Assembly: GCF_014635725.1 (NCBI RefSeq)
Contig: NZ_BMDJ01000006.1
Span: forward strand, 158,534 to 222,533
Reading direction: 5' to 3'
DNA: 64,000 bases
From: Pedobacter mendelii
GTDB lineage: Bacteria > Bacteroidota > Bacteroidia > Sphingobacteriales > Sphingobacteriaceae
Below, piece after piece: positions 1 through 9,322 of the stretch. The translations under genes were made by a program, and so were the position numbers. How positions within the stretch are numbered: position 1 is the first letter of the stretch; the number at the start of each line of letters is the position of its first letter. The notes under the pieces are model-generated. The model ran no database searches, was not told where the DNA came from, and worked only from the letters and a program-made list of their open reading frames with translations.

Positions 1-96
1 ATATTAAAATTAAGTCTGCAAGGTAAGTTTTAATTTTTAAAATCAAAATAAATTTTAACATTTTTTTAACGTTAAAATTTTGTAAATATCAGATTA

Positions 97-1023
97 CTAA
101 GGCCTTTTAATAGCCTTACCTAATATCATTAAAGTAATTTGACTATTATGCGGAATGCCTAAGGTTGTTCCGGGCAATATATTAAACAAGTTTCTGATGT
201 AAATATCGGCTATGGCCTGCACTGTTTTTTTCTTGTTTGCCGCATCTTCGGGCAAAACACCATCTACACGCTGAATATGAATTCCGCCCTGAAAATCTAC
301 AATTGCCGTAGCCTGATATGCAAAATCTTTATATGCTCTATTTATGGTTATTTTATATTGTGGAAACATGTAATCGTATGATTCGGTTCTGTTGGCAACT
401 TTATCTATCGTACTGATTTTTTTTATGGCTACAATTTTACTTTTTGGTATAAACTGAACGGGTTCAGTAGCGGCAAAGCCATCATCTACTTTTTGGTTAA
501 CTGCTGCGGCTCGTTTATATATAAAATTCGTATCTGCCTTTGTTGGTTTTTGCAATTGTTTTGCCGTGGTTTTAAGCTTGTTTTTGATGTAATTTTGAGC
601 ATAAAAAGTCATGTTAACATCCGAACGAACATCAGAAGCAACAAGCCGTCCATCGACCTGAACGCGTTGAAAAACCAGACTATCATTACTAATGTGTTTT
701 ACCTTAAAAAATTCAGCTGCAAAATTATACAGATTGCCATGATCATACTGTAAATAAAATTTTTGCATTCTATGTTTTTGAGGGCTCCAAGCCATCATGG
801 TATCTTCTGCTGCAACTTCAATTATCCAAGAAGGTTTCTGCATAAAACCTTCCTCATTAAAAGACAGCCTATTTTTAAACCTGCGTTTAACTTCCTCATA
901 GCGAATACCCTTTACAGACTCAAATACAAATTCACGCGAGCTGGTGTTAATAGATTTCGTTCCAGATTCGCAGGATGACCATAAAGTGAAAACAAATAAA
1001 AAGCAGCAAAAATTCTTAATCAT
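97..1023 (-). CDS. Putative lipoprotein of unknown function
   Basis: I do not recognise a functional family. With the ATG at 1023 the protein has 308 residues and begins with a short hydrophobic segment ending in LWSSC, which looks like a lipobox and predicts a lipid-anchored envelope protein. A TTG start 24 bases upstream is possible but would put extra residues before the signal peptide, so I prefer 1023. The mature part is mixed alpha/beta and lysine-rich, with a near C-terminal Ile/Val-rich stretch and no catalytic motif that I can name. It sits 41 bases downstream of the NAGPA-type glycosidase gene on the same strand and may be co-transcribed with it. The gene is probably real; its role is unknown. 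Confidence 0.7.
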   Translation of the reverse strand: MIKNFCCFLFVFTLWSSCESGTKSINTSSREFVFESVKGIRYEEVKRRFKNRLSFNEEGFMQKPSWIIEVAAEDTMMAWSPQKHRMQKFYLQYDHGNLYNFAAEFFKVKHISNDSLVFQRVQVDGRLVASDVRSDVNMTFYAQNYIKNKLKTTAKQLQKPTKADTNFIYKRAAAVNQKVDDGFAATEPVQFIPKSKIVAIKKISTIDKVANRTESYDYMFPQYKITINRAYKDFAYQATAIVDFQGGIHIQRVDGVLPEDAANKKKTVQAIADIYIRNLFNILPGTTLGIPHNSQITLMILGKAIKRP

Positions 1024-1064
1024 ATTTATATAACGCAACAAGCACAATTTTGAACTAAAATAAT

Positions 1065-1931
1065 TTATTTTTTCTTAATCAGAATTACATTGGCCACTTT
1101 TCGTTGCCCAGCATGGTCCCATTTTTTATTATCTGTTGGGTAATTAATAATACCATTATCAGGAAAGCCACTTACCCACAAAGTTGTAGAACCACCACCA
1201 TCGAAATTTATTATTGTTGTACAACCTAGCCAGGTCATAATATTTGTAAGTTCAAACAAACTCATTCCTGCAGAATTATCATTTCGTCCATCTACGGTAA
1301 GCATAATTACTCTTCCATTCGGCTTTAAACCCAAGCAGGTTCTTGGATGCCTTAACCTGTTAAATGCTGCGGTATCAATATTTTCTTTAATTCCATCAAA
1401 AGCCAACAATGGCCCGTTCAGTAAAACATTTTTTTCAAGCAAATTGGTTTCCCAGTTCGCAGTTCCATCCCATTTTTTAATACCAATTTTTCCATTATTA
1501 ATTACAGCTGCTGCCCGCTGATGAAAAGCACGATTACCATTTTTATCAAGCCTATTCGTATTAATTGTATTTCCATTTACCTTAACAAAGTCAACCGATC
1601 CAACGTTTTTTACATCAAAAAAATTACCATTTATCGCCGCTAATGCAGTATCTCTTCTTCCGAAATCGCTGGTAGCTATTAATTCCTTGTCTTCTGCACC
1701 AATAGCGAATACTGCTCGCCTACCCGTATTTTTAATTTCTAAAAAAGAAATGTTTTCATTCGCCGCAAAAAGATTATTCTCATTGAAATGGTATCGAAAA
1801 AGTCGCACTTTTTTTGCCACACGGTTTTTATGCCATTTAGTTCTTACCAATGTTAATGAATCCTGATTTTGTGCCATTGCAGAAGTTGTAAGGCACATAA
1901 AAAAGAACAGAAATTTCGCTTTTTTTAACAT
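1065..1931 (-). CDS. Secreted phosphodiester glycosidase family protein (NAGPA-like)
   Basis: The protein has 288 residues with a cleavable signal peptide (ends near AMAQ, residues 18-21). The body matches the phosphodiester glycosidase / NAGPA fold: LAAINGNFFD near residue 96, then RVIMLTVDGR, and the C-terminal signature INFDGGGSTTLWV. Members resemble the luminal domain of mammalian uncovering enzyme and are thought to remove sugars linked through phosphodiesters; in bacteria the substrate is usually unknown, with cell-wall or exopolysaccharide glycans as candidates. It is probably periplasmic. The lipoprotein gene follows closely. The family assignment is firm and the substrate is not. 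Confidence 0.85.
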   Translation of the reverse strand: MLKKAKFLFFFMCLTTSAMAQNQDSLTLVRTKWHKNRVAKKVRLFRYHFNENNLFAANENISFLEIKNTGRRAVFAIGAEDKELIATSDFGRRDTALAAINGNFFDVKNVGSVDFVKVNGNTINTNRLDKNGNRAFHQRAAAVINNGKIGIKKWDGTANWETNLLEKNVLLNGPLLAFDGIKENIDTAAFNRLRHPRTCLGLKPNGRVIMLTVDGRNDNSAGMSLFELTNIMTWLGCTTIINFDGGGSTTLWVSGFPDNGIINYPTDNKKWDHAGQRKVANVILIKKK

Positions 1932-2014
1932 AGAATTTAATTTATCGCTTTAGCTAATTTAAAAGCAATTATATTGTTCTCAGGGTTGTAACCTTAAAAT
2001 TACGCGTTTACAGT

Positions 2015-3265
2015 TTAGATTCTTCGCTCAAGATGAATTACCTTGAAGAAGGTTTTTTTTTCACGATGAATTTCGAGGATAACACTTTTATTTGCTCCTG
2101 ATTTAAATAGATCGGTCAAATCACTTAGCGAATAGGTTTCTACAGGTTTAAAATTAACACCTATAATTTCATCATCCGGGCATAAGCCTGATTTTTCTGC
2201 CGGTGAATTTTCATCTATTTCACCAATTAAAAACCGTTTATAGTCTTTTTGGTCTAAATAAATAACCATACCTATCATGTCGTGCTCGAAAGGCATTTTA
2301 AAATTGCTATTTGGCTTTACAAACATAAAGCCATCGCGATAATTAAATTGAATGTTAAATTTCCGTAGTAAATCTGCACCAAGGTTACCATTTCTGCTTT
2401 TCAAATCTATTTTTTGAGAAATAACATTATAGTCAGGAAAACTAGAAATAACATCCTTAAAGTCAAATTCACCAAAAGAGAAATTTTTTATTCGCCCTAA
2501 ATATCCTTTAATCTGACCGCTTAAACTCATTCCTAAACTGGCCTTTATTTTCGAATAAGGTAAAGGGAACATATCGCCCTTAAACATTTCCATAGATAAT
2601 GCATGACTTGCGCCTGTATCCATTAGCAATTTTGCCTTGATTATTCCGCTATCGGGCACTTCTACATTTGCATAAATGTATGGCTTCAGATTTTCTATGA
2701 TAATCGGAATTTTATTTCCTTTCCATTTTACCTTTTCATTGGTATTACTAAAAATCATCCTCTTTTCAACATAACGGATATCCACAATAAAACTGCTGAA
2801 AAAGCTATAACCAATTAAGCCATATATTTTTGTTCCCAAATGGCCAGATAAATTAAAAAGGTCTTCTTTTAAAATTGCGGTTGGAATATGCTGCATTTCT
2901 GCTCTGCTTACCCTTGCGGTAATGTTTTGAGAAACAAAGGCTTCTACAGCTTCGAGTCCCAAACCCGATACTTTAATTTTACGCATTTTACTAAAATTAA
3001 TAGAATCGATGACAGAGGGTTCTGTAATTATCATTGGACCAACACCTGTATCTAACACGAAGTCGTAGGGTCCTTTCTCATTAATATAAACTGGAATAAT
3101 AATTAAATTTTTTATCAACTTGAAATGTAAGGATTGTCTCTTCTGATTGTCAATAAATCGAAAATCCTGACCTTGCGATAGCCTACTTAAGAGCAATAAA
3201 ATGCATACACAAATAATTAATTTGCGAAACATAGAACGCATTGCAAACTTATATTTGGTTAACAT
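2015..3265 (-). CDS. Aspartyl protease family protein with C-terminal PDZ domain
   Basis: The 416-residue protein has a hydrophobic N-terminal export signal. It carries two retropepsin-like half-sites, VLDTGVGPMI (about residue 71) and LLMDTGASHAL (about residue 214), each holding the D-T-G catalytic triplet, as expected for a single-chain aspartic protease with two lobes. A PDZ domain follows (about residues 340-400; ENSPAEKSGLCPDDEI), which would bind peptide termini. This architecture is common in Bacteroidota and is probably periplasmic. Three in-frame ATGs exist (3265, 3241, 3232). I use 3265 because a -7-like TAAATTTA box on the minus strand (3271-3278) ends 5 nt upstream, but 3232 gives a more compact signal peptide. 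Divergent from the DD-peptidase gene. Confidence 0.85.
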   Translation of the reverse strand: MLTKYKFAMRSMFRKLIICVCILLLLSRLSQGQDFRFIDNQKRQSLHFKLIKNLIIIPVYINEKGPYDFVLDTGVGPMIITEPSVIDSINFSKMRKIKVSGLGLEAVEAFVSQNITARVSRAEMQHIPTAILKEDLFNLSGHLGTKIYGLIGYSFFSSFIVDIRYVEKRMIFSNTNEKVKWKGNKIPIIIENLKPYIYANVEVPDSGIIKAKLLMDTGASHALSMEMFKGDMFPLPYSKIKASLGMSLSGQIKGYLGRIKNFSFGEFDFKDVISSFPDYNVISQKIDLKSRNGNLGADLLRKFNIQFNYRDGFMFVKPNSNFKMPFEHDMIGMVIYLDQKDYKRFLIGEIDENSPAEKSGLCPDDEIIGVNFKPVETYSLSDLTDLFKSGANKSVILEIHREKKTFFKVIHLERRI

Positions 3266-3315
3266 TTAATTAAATTTAATAATTTAGTTGGTAATTATTA
3301 CCATAACTTTAAAAC

Positions 3316-4644
3316 ATGTTTTATTCCCGACAACCAAAATACTTTTTACTTGCCTTTTTAGCATTAATCAGCCTATTTCTAGGTTGTTCTGCTGATAAAA
3401 TGTTAGCCAATAAAGTCGCTAAAGTGTTCAAAAATTCTGAGGTAATTAAACAGTATCAGGTTGGTTTTGCGCTCTATAATTTAGAAGGAAAGAAGATGAT
3501 TTTTGAGCAGGATGCAAATAAACAATTTACGCCGGCATCAAACACTAAATTATATACTTTTTATGCGGCATTAAAAATGATTCCTGATTCTATGCCTGCA
3601 TTGCGTTATGTAGAAAAAAACGATTCCTTAATTTTCTGGGGAACAGGAGACCCTTCATTTCTTCAATCTGAACTAAAAGATAAATCAGCATATAATTTTT
3701 TATCCTCAAGCAATAAAAAATTATTTTTCGCCCCAGGCAGATATACCGGCAATTTTTTTGGTGCAGGCTGGGCCTGGGATGATTACAATGATTATTACCA
3801 GGCAGAAATTAATGAACTACCTTTGTTAGATAATTCAGTTTGGGTAAAAGGAAAACAAAATGGTGATTTTTCAATCACACCAAAAAGCTTTACTTCTTGT
3901 TTTGTAAAAGATAGTACGAGAACTGCTGGTGATTTTTTTGTTAAGCGTAAATTAAATATAAATGAATTTGATTATAATGCTGTTGCAGCTAAAGTAAATT
4001 ATAATCAACAAATTCCTTTCAAAGTAAGTAACGGAACTACTTTAAGCCTACTTGCTGATACACTACATAAAATAGTTGAGCTGATTGACATGAAAATGCC
4101 CGCTGACGCAAAAACTTTGTATGGCGCAAAGCGAGATTCCGTTCTAAAAGCCATGCTTTTACCTAGTGATAATTTTATAGCCGAACAGTTGCTACTTGTT
4201 TGCGGAAATAAGCTTAGTGACAGTTTAAGTACAGAAAAGACAATTCAATATGTGCTAAAGAATTATCTATCCGAACTGCCGCAAAAACCACGATGGATTG
4301 ATGGATCGGGTTTATCAAGAATGAATTTATTTTCTCCAAAGGATATGATTGATGTGCTGAATTTAATCTACAAAGAGCTAAATAATCGTGAAAAATTATT
4401 CGATATGTTGCCAGCAGGCGGCAAAAACGGAACTTTGAAAAATGCTTACCCAAAAACCGATAGCCCTTTTGTATTTGGCAAAACAGGCTCTTTAACTGGT
4501 GTTCATAATCAAAGTGGTTATTTAGTAACTAAAAAAGGCAAAACGTATATTTTCTCTTATATGAATAATAATTTTGTAAACCCTACAGCAGCGGTAAGAA
4601 ATGAAATGGTAAGAATTGTAACTTATATTCATGATAATTTTTAG
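3316..4644 (+). CDS. dacB: D-alanyl-D-alanine carboxypeptidase / PBP4-type endopeptidase (peptidase S13)
   Basis: This 442-residue S13 enzyme should trim or cleave peptidoglycan stem peptides in the periplasm. The three penicillin-binding motifs are visible: S75-N-T-K78 (SxxK, acyl-serine), S284-D-N286 (SxN) and K389-T-G391. The N-terminus ends in LFLGC with Cys24, so it is probably lipid-anchored rather than soluble as in E. coli. The length is close to that of E. coli DacB. A box TAACTTTA at 3304-3311 ends 4 nt before the ATG. The esterase gene follows 26 bases downstream and a BioF-like gene after that, so the three are probably one operon. Confidence 0.9.
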   Translation: MFYSRQPKYFLLAFLALISLFLGCSADKMLANKVAKVFKNSEVIKQYQVGFALYNLEGKKMIFEQDANKQFTPASNTKLYTFYAALKMIPDSMPALRYVEKNDSLIFWGTGDPSFLQSELKDKSAYNFLSSSNKKLFFAPGRYTGNFFGAGWAWDDYNDYYQAEINELPLLDNSVWVKGKQNGDFSITPKSFTSCFVKDSTRTAGDFFVKRKLNINEFDYNAVAAKVNYNQQIPFKVSNGTTLSLLADTLHKIVELIDMKMPADAKTLYGAKRDSVLKAMLLPSDNFIAEQLLLVCGNKLSDSLSTEKTIQYVLKNYLSELPQKPRWIDGSGLSRMNLFSPKDMIDVLNLIYKELNNREKLFDMLPAGGKNGTLKNAYPKTDSPFVFGKTGSLTGVHNQSGYLVTKKGKTYIFSYMNNNFVNPTAAVRNEMVRIVTYIHDNF

Positions 4645-4670
4645 TTTAATTTTCCAATAGAAAACAAACC

Positions 4671-5462
4671 ATGAAAGTATTATTTACTGCACTAATAACA
4701 TTATATTTCTTTTCGGCCAATGCACAAAAGCAAATAATTTTTACTTCTAAAAATTTACCGCAGGCAGATACTACTTGGGTTTTCATACCAAAAAACCTAA
4801 GTAAAAAGGATAAAGCGCCAACGGTAATCTTACTTCATGGCTGGAGCGGAAATTATAAGCAATGGAATAGCATTATGGATGCTCAAAAATATGCCGATGA
4901 TTATGGATATATTTTAGTTTGTCCGGATGGACTATATAAATCGTGGTACTTAAATAGTCCAGCAAAAGCAGACTGGCAGTATGAAAATTTCTTTTTTAAT
5001 GACCTTTTACCCAAAATAAAAAACGACTATCCTGTTGATACCGCAAATTTATTTATTACAGGATTGAGCATGGGCGGCCATGGAGCAATGTGGCTATTTT
5101 TAAAACATCCGGAAGAGTTTAAAAGTGCTGGAAGCACGAGTGGAGGTATAAATCTGCGAGATGCAATTGGAAAATTTGGTGTCCCGGAACTTTTAGGAAA
5201 TCCGGACAAAGACAGCGATATCTGGTTGAAATACTCTGTTATTCAAAATATTGATAAGCTTGTAGGGAGTAAGAAGGAAATCATTTTCGATTGTGGATCA
5301 AGTGATTTCTTTTACCAATCGAATAATCAAATGAAAAAGAAATGCGATAGTTTAAAAATAAATGCTACTTACATTTCTCAGCCTGGAAATCACAACTCTG
5401 ATTACTGGAAAAAATCAATTAAACAGCAATTTGAATTTTTTAGCAAGCAGGTATCCAAATAA
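4671..5462 (+). CDS. Secreted esterase D-like alpha/beta hydrolase
   Basis: The 263-residue protein has a signal peptide (ends near SANA) and an alpha/beta-hydrolase core of the esterase D / S-formylglutathione hydrolase / tributyrin esterase group. LLHGWSGN near residue 55 is the oxyanion-hole HG motif. The nucleophile elbow is GLSMGG with Ser133, the likely acid lies in FDCGSSDFF, and the His is H241 in GNHNSDYW. Export makes a housekeeping formaldehyde role unlikely; an ester carried by wall or polysaccharide is a better guess but unproven. It lies between the S13 DD-peptidase and the BioF-like gene, 8 bases before the latter's ATG. Confidence 0.85.
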   Translation: MKVLFTALITLYFFSANAQKQIIFTSKNLPQADTTWVFIPKNLSKKDKAPTVILLHGWSGNYKQWNSIMDAQKYADDYGYILVCPDGLYKSWYLNSPAKADWQYENFFFNDLLPKIKNDYPVDTANLFITGLSMGGHGAMWLFLKHPEEFKSAGSTSGGINLRDAIGKFGVPELLGNPDKDSDIWLKYSVIQNIDKLVGSKKEIIFDCGSSDFFYQSNNQMKKKCDSLKINATYISQPGNHNSDYWKKSIKQQFEFFSKQVSK

Positions 5463-5470
5463 ATTTATTG

Positions 5471-6511
5471 ATGGATTCAGAATTTAAATCGATATCACAT
5501 CCATTTTCAAGCACTATTGAAATTGGTGAAACTGAATATTTATATTTTGGCGGAACTGCTTATTTAGGAATTCCTAGAAATGCAGAATTTATTGATTTAT
5601 ATATCGAAGGGATTAAAAAATTCGGACTAAATAACGGCACAAGCAGAACAAACAATATTCAGTTAGGCATTTATGATGATGCAGAAAAAGTGGCTGCAAA
5701 AAGGTTTAATGCTGAAGACGCGCTAATTACTTCGAGCGGCTATTTAGCTGCGCAGCTTACGGTTAAAGCGTTATCTGGCTTTGAAAATGTAATTTATGCA
5801 CCCGCAACTCACCCTGCACTTTGGTTAGAAAATCAACCATTTAATGCAAAATCATTTACTGAATGGGAAATTAAAACGATTGAATTAATCAATAATTCTA
5901 CCGATCAATCCTGGGTTTTGATAAGCAATTCAATGAATAATCTTTTCCCTGAAATCTATGACTTCGGTTTTCTGGAAAATATATACCCCAGTAAAAAAAT
6001 AACGCTTATCGTTGATGATTCTCATGGAATTGGCATAAATAACAACGGCATGGGTGCATTTAACAATCTCCCCAAAAAAGAAAACATCGAATGTGTTGTT
6101 GTGGCTTCAATGGCAAAAGCACTAGGTTTAGATGCAGGCCTGGTTTTAGGCTCGAAAGAAATGATTAAAAAACTCAAAAATACATCAACTTTCATAGGCG
6201 CATCTCCACCCGCAGCAGCAGGCCTTTATGCTTTTATAAATGCTGAAAAAATTTATGCAAATGAATGGTATAAGTTGCAAGAAAACATAAAATTATTCTC
6301 CTCCAAACTTAACATAAATAGCAAATTTGTACCCGGTTTTCCTGCCTTTTACATTAACAACATTTCCTTAGCAGAGAAGCTTTTGAAGCATAGAATTTTA
6401 ATTTCATCATTCCCATATCCTAATGTGAACGATGCGCCAATAAATAGGATTGTTCTGAGCAGTTGGCATATGGATAGTGTTATTCTAAAACTGCTCGTTG
6501 CTATTGAATAA
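5471..6511 (+). CDS. PLP-dependent aminotransferase-fold enzyme, BioF/KBL-like
   Basis: The 346-residue protein belongs to the alpha-oxoamine synthase side of fold-type I PLP enzymes (8-amino-7-oxononanoate synthase or 2-amino-3-ketobutyrate CoA ligase). Visible signatures are NNGTSRTNN, the PLP-ring Asp in LIVDDSHGIG, and the Schiff-base Lys216 in SMAKALG. It is about 40 residues shorter than true BioF, its surroundings contain no biotin genes, and it follows a DD-peptidase and an esterase. It may therefore act on an amino acid or short peptide derivative from the wall rather than in biotin synthesis, which is inference. Start at ATG 5471; the TTG just before it is not needed. Confidence 0.75.
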   Translation: MDSEFKSISHPFSSTIEIGETEYLYFGGTAYLGIPRNAEFIDLYIEGIKKFGLNNGTSRTNNIQLGIYDDAEKVAAKRFNAEDALITSSGYLAAQLTVKALSGFENVIYAPATHPALWLENQPFNAKSFTEWEIKTIELINNSTDQSWVLISNSMNNLFPEIYDFGFLENIYPSKKITLIVDDSHGIGINNNGMGAFNNLPKKENIECVVVASMAKALGLDAGLVLGSKEMIKKLKNTSTFIGASPPAAAGLYAFINAEKIYANEWYKLQENIKLFSSKLNINSKFVPGFPAFYINNISLAEKLLKHRILISSFPYPNVNDAPINRIVLSSWHMDSVILKLLVAIE

Positions 6512-6630
6512 CAGTGTTTGTTTATTTTTTCAACAAATGTTTTATCATGTTGCTGAGGTTTTTGTTTTAAAACAGATTTCTATAATCCGATAATTCTTTC
6601 AATATTTATAAAATATAAAAGCCAATTTCA

Positions 6631-7131
6631 ATGAAAAAATTCTTGATATTCTTTTCCATATTTTTTCTGTTTCTACATTCCGTTAAAGCTCAAACAACCG
6701 AAATTTGGGTTGTTCGTCATGCTGAAAAAGACAAATCAAACCCAGAAGAAAAGAATCCCGATTTATCAGAAGAAGGAAAGGTTAGGGCAAGAGATTTAGC
6801 TGCTTATTTGAAGAAAGAAAAAATTGATGTTGCCTTTTCTACTCCTTATAAAAGAACCCATCAAACATTAGATTCATTGATTATCTCAAAGGTAATTACT
6901 TACAATGATATCAAATCTTTAGTTGATAGTATTAAAACAAATTATCTCGGAAAGAAGATTATTATAGCAGGCCATTCAAACACAGTTTTAGAAATTATTG
7001 AAGCTTTTGGCGGCAAGCGTCCGCGGGAGGAACTAACTGACGATGATTACGATTTTATTTTTCGCCTATCCGTTAAAGGTGATAAAGCAAAAGTTAAAAT
7101 GGATCAATATGGTGTTCCGCATCATTTATAG
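6631..7131 (+). CDS. Exported histidine phosphatase family protein (SixA/phosphoglycerate mutase-like)
   Basis: The 166-residue protein has a signal peptide ending near VKAQ and the histidine-phosphatase core: catalytic R29-H30 in VVRHAEKD, an Arg in STPYKRTHQT and the second catalytic His115 in AGHSNT. The small size without a cap domain resembles SixA-like phosphatases. The export signal suggests a periplasmic phosphomonoesterase with unknown substrate. It stands alone, with about 119 bases before it and no clear promoter consensus; transcription may continue from the upstream operon. The family call is firm. Confidence 0.85.
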   Translation: MKKFLIFFSIFFLFLHSVKAQTTEIWVVRHAEKDKSNPEEKNPDLSEEGKVRARDLAAYLKKEKIDVAFSTPYKRTHQTLDSLIISKVITYNDIKSLVDSIKTNYLGKKIIIAGHSNTVLEIIEAFGGKRPREELTDDDYDFIFRLSVKGDKAKVKMDQYGVPHHL

Positions 7132-7209
7132 TTGTAATAAGAATGAATAAAGCTTGACATTTAATATTCCCAAATTAATGAAAAAGTAAAAATGATCTGG
7201 CGAGCGTCT

Positions 7210-7893
7210 TTAGAGTTTCTCGAAAGGAATATCCATTAAAGCATAATTTTGCCACCCTTGAAAATCGTAATGCCACCATTCATTTTCGAGTACATTTAGT
7301 TTATATTTCCTCATCAAAACAATAAAAAAATCACGGTTCTTTTTTACCTCTGCCGAAACGTTTGAATAATTTGCCGCAGCTGCAGCCGAAAAGCTATCAT
7401 AAGGTGTAGGCATTGCAATTTCTTTACCTGTTTTTAAATTAATTATGGTTAAATCGACTGCACAACCTCTGTTATGCTTAGAGCCTTGATTAGGATTTGC
7501 TACAAAGTTTTTATCACTCGCCTTTTTATAGAATGCAACTGTTATAGCGTAAGGGCGATAACCATCAAAAATCTTTAATCCCAATCCCTTTTTATTTAAT
7601 TCTGCCTGCACTTTTTTTAACGATTCTACTACAGGTTTTCTTGCAAACGCCCTTGCCTGTATGTACATAATCTGTTTCATAAAGTTATTTTTTGTCGCAT
7701 AGCGAATATCGAGCTTAACATTTGGAATTGCCTTTTTTATTTCAATCAACTGGTTATTCGGATTCTTTTTTACTGAAGATAAATATTGATTATAAGAATT
7801 TATGATAACAAGTTTTTTAGTCGCTTCAGGTTTAATCTGGGTGAATGCAGAAGCAGAAGTGAACAGAAAAAGGATAAGGAAGCTTAATTTCAT
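7210..7893 (-). CDS. D-alanyl-D-alanine dipeptidase, peptidase M15D (VanX/DdpX-like)
   Basis: With the ATG at 7893 the protein has 227 residues and a signal peptide (ends near SAFTQ). Zinc-site motifs of M15D enzymes are intact: SKHNRGCAVDLT (H140 and D147) and ENEWWHYDF (catalytic E205, zinc His208). These enzymes hydrolyse D-Ala-D-Ala in the periplasm; outside vancomycin-resistance clusters they serve nutrition or wall turnover, and nothing here suggests a resistance operon. The open frame extends upstream to 7992, but that part lies inside a palindromic repeat (7914-7997) and reads as noise. It lies downstream of ald, and both release or consume alanine, so a shared role in wall-peptide recycling is plausible. 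Confidence 0.88.
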   Translation of the reverse strand: MKLSFLILFLFTSASAFTQIKPEATKKLVIINSYNQYLSSVKKNPNNQLIEIKKAIPNVKLDIRYATKNNFMKQIMYIQARAFARKPVVESLKKVQAELNKKGLGLKIFDGYRPYAITVAFYKKASDKNFVANPNQGSKHNRGCAVDLTIINLKTGKEIAMPTPYDSFSAAAAANYSNVSAEVKKNRDFFIVLMRKYKLNVLENEWWHYDFQGWQNYALMDIPFEKL

Positions 7894-7913
7894 ATCGCAT
7901 TTTTTAATAAGAT

Positions 7914-7997
7914 CGTTATTGCGATAAAGCTTTTTCAGCTGAAAAAGCAATGTTTTACTCAAAATAAGTTGCTTCATCGTTCCTCCTCGCAATAACG
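7914..7997. repeat. Palindromic intergenic repeat element (84 bp)
   Basis: Outer perfect 11-bp inverted arms CGTTATTGCGA (7914-7924) and TCGCAATAACG (7987-7997) bracket an inner perfect 20-bp palindrome (7929-7948, GCTTTTTCAG/CTGAAAAAGC). It resembles the widespread family of short repeats whose ends read CGTCATTGCGAG. It sits between ald and the dipeptidase gene, where it could form a stable RNA structure in a shared transcript. Confidence 0.75.
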
Positions 7998-8007
7998 AAA
8001 AAGGGGT

Positions 8008-9237
8008 TTACTGATTAGACACAACGAGCAGTTCCAAATCTTTAAAAGGCAAATTAAACATATCTGCCAAATCTTTATTGGTTACATTTCCCTGATAAAT
8101 ATACAATGCTTCGCGGATTCCTGGATTATTCCAAACCATATTCATCAATCCACCAAACTCACCAATATCTAATAAAATTGGTGCAAAAATATTAGTTAAA
8201 GCATACGATGCTGTTCGGGGAACACGGGATGCAATATTAGGAACGCAATAATGAATCACATCATATTTTCTAAAAACTGGATTTGTATGATTTGTAACCT
8301 CTGAGGTTTCAAAACATCCGCCTTGGTCAATACTTACATCAATCACAACGGAATGGGGTTTCATGCGTGCAACGGTTTCTTCCATTACTATACAAGGGCT
8401 ACGGCCATGGCTTGCACGAATTGCTCCAATTACTACATCACATGTTACAATTGCTTTATTTAAAACGATTGGCTGCATAACAGATGTAAAAACCCGGCTA
8501 TTACCTAAATTATTTTGAAGTCTCCGTAAACGGTAAATAGAACTATCAAAAACCTTTACTTCGGCTCCTAATGCTAAAGCTGTTCTTGCTGCATACTCAC
8601 CTACTGTTCCTGCACCTAAAATTACAATTTCTGTTGGTGGTACACCAGTAAAGCCACCTAACATTAACCCTTTCCCGCCAGTAACATTGCTAAGATATTC
8701 TGCAGCAATTAATATTGATGTTGACCCAACAATTTCGCTCATTGCCCTCACAACACTTAAAACATTTCCTTCATCTCGAAGGTTTTCAAAACACAAGGCA
8801 TTTATTTTTTTTTGCATTAATGCTTTAAGGTATTCTTGTTTTAAGGTACCTGTTTGTAATGATGAGATCAATGTTTGTCCTTTATGCATCATTGCGATTT
8901 CTTCGAGCATCGGCGGTGCAATCTTTACCAGAATGTCGCAATCAAAGACTTCCCTTTTATCGTATGCAATTTTAGCACCTTGTTCTGCATATTCAGAATC
9001 TGAAAAATTGGCCGCAATACCTGCACCACTTTCTAATATTACGTGGTGCCCGTTGTTAACCAACAACGCAACTGAAAGCGGCGTTAAGGCAATTCTATTT
9101 TCCTGAAAAGAGATTTCTTTAGGAATTCCTATGTTTAAATTATTCTTTCTATTCCTGGTTTCGAGCGTCGCCTCTTGTGTTTGCAGCAAACCTTGACGAG
9201 CGATATCGGCCATTCCTTCGCGTAATACTGTAGCCAT
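8008..9237 (-). CDS. ald: Alanine dehydrogenase
   Basis: The 409-residue enzyme interconverts L-alanine with pyruvate and ammonia using NAD(H). The N-terminal catalytic domain shows GIPKEISFQENRIALTP and the HHVILESGAG segment. The Rossmann fold is at EIVILGAGTVGEYAART (about residue 204). SIDQGGCFETSE and THTNP-like NHTNPVF segments follow, all typical of Ald. It is about 35 residues longer at the N-terminus than Mycobacterium or Bacillus Ald; the extension (residues 1-32) is charged and seems to be a Bacteroidota feature. It is transcribed toward the D-Ala-D-Ala dipeptidase gene with a palindromic repeat between them. Confidence 0.93.
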   Translation of the reverse strand: MATVLREGMADIARQGLLQTQEATLETRNRKNNLNIGIPKEISFQENRIALTPLSVALLVNNGHHVILESGAGIAANFSDSEYAEQGAKIAYDKREVFDCDILVKIAPPMLEEIAMMHKGQTLISSLQTGTLKQEYLKALMQKKINALCFENLRDEGNVLSVVRAMSEIVGSTSILIAAEYLSNVTGGKGLMLGGFTGVPPTEIVILGAGTVGEYAARTALALGAEVKVFDSSIYRLRRLQNNLGNSRVFTSVMQPIVLNKAIVTCDVVIGAIRASHGRSPCIVMEETVARMKPHSVVIDVSIDQGGCFETSEVTNHTNPVFRKYDVIHYCVPNIASRVPRTASYALTNIFAPILLDIGEFGGLMNMVWNNPGIREALYIYQGNVTNKDLADMFNLPFKDLELLVVSNQ

Positions 9238-9322
9238 AATTTATTAAAAATGTTTTTCGTTTTTAGGTATATGAAGGTACGTAAAATCTGTTAAAATACT
9301 GATAACAAATTACATTGAAAGT

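Noticed and set aside
493..978. Plus-strand frames opposite the lipoprotein gene
   Set aside because: Antisense shadows of a minus-strand gene with a signal peptide; composition does not look like protein.
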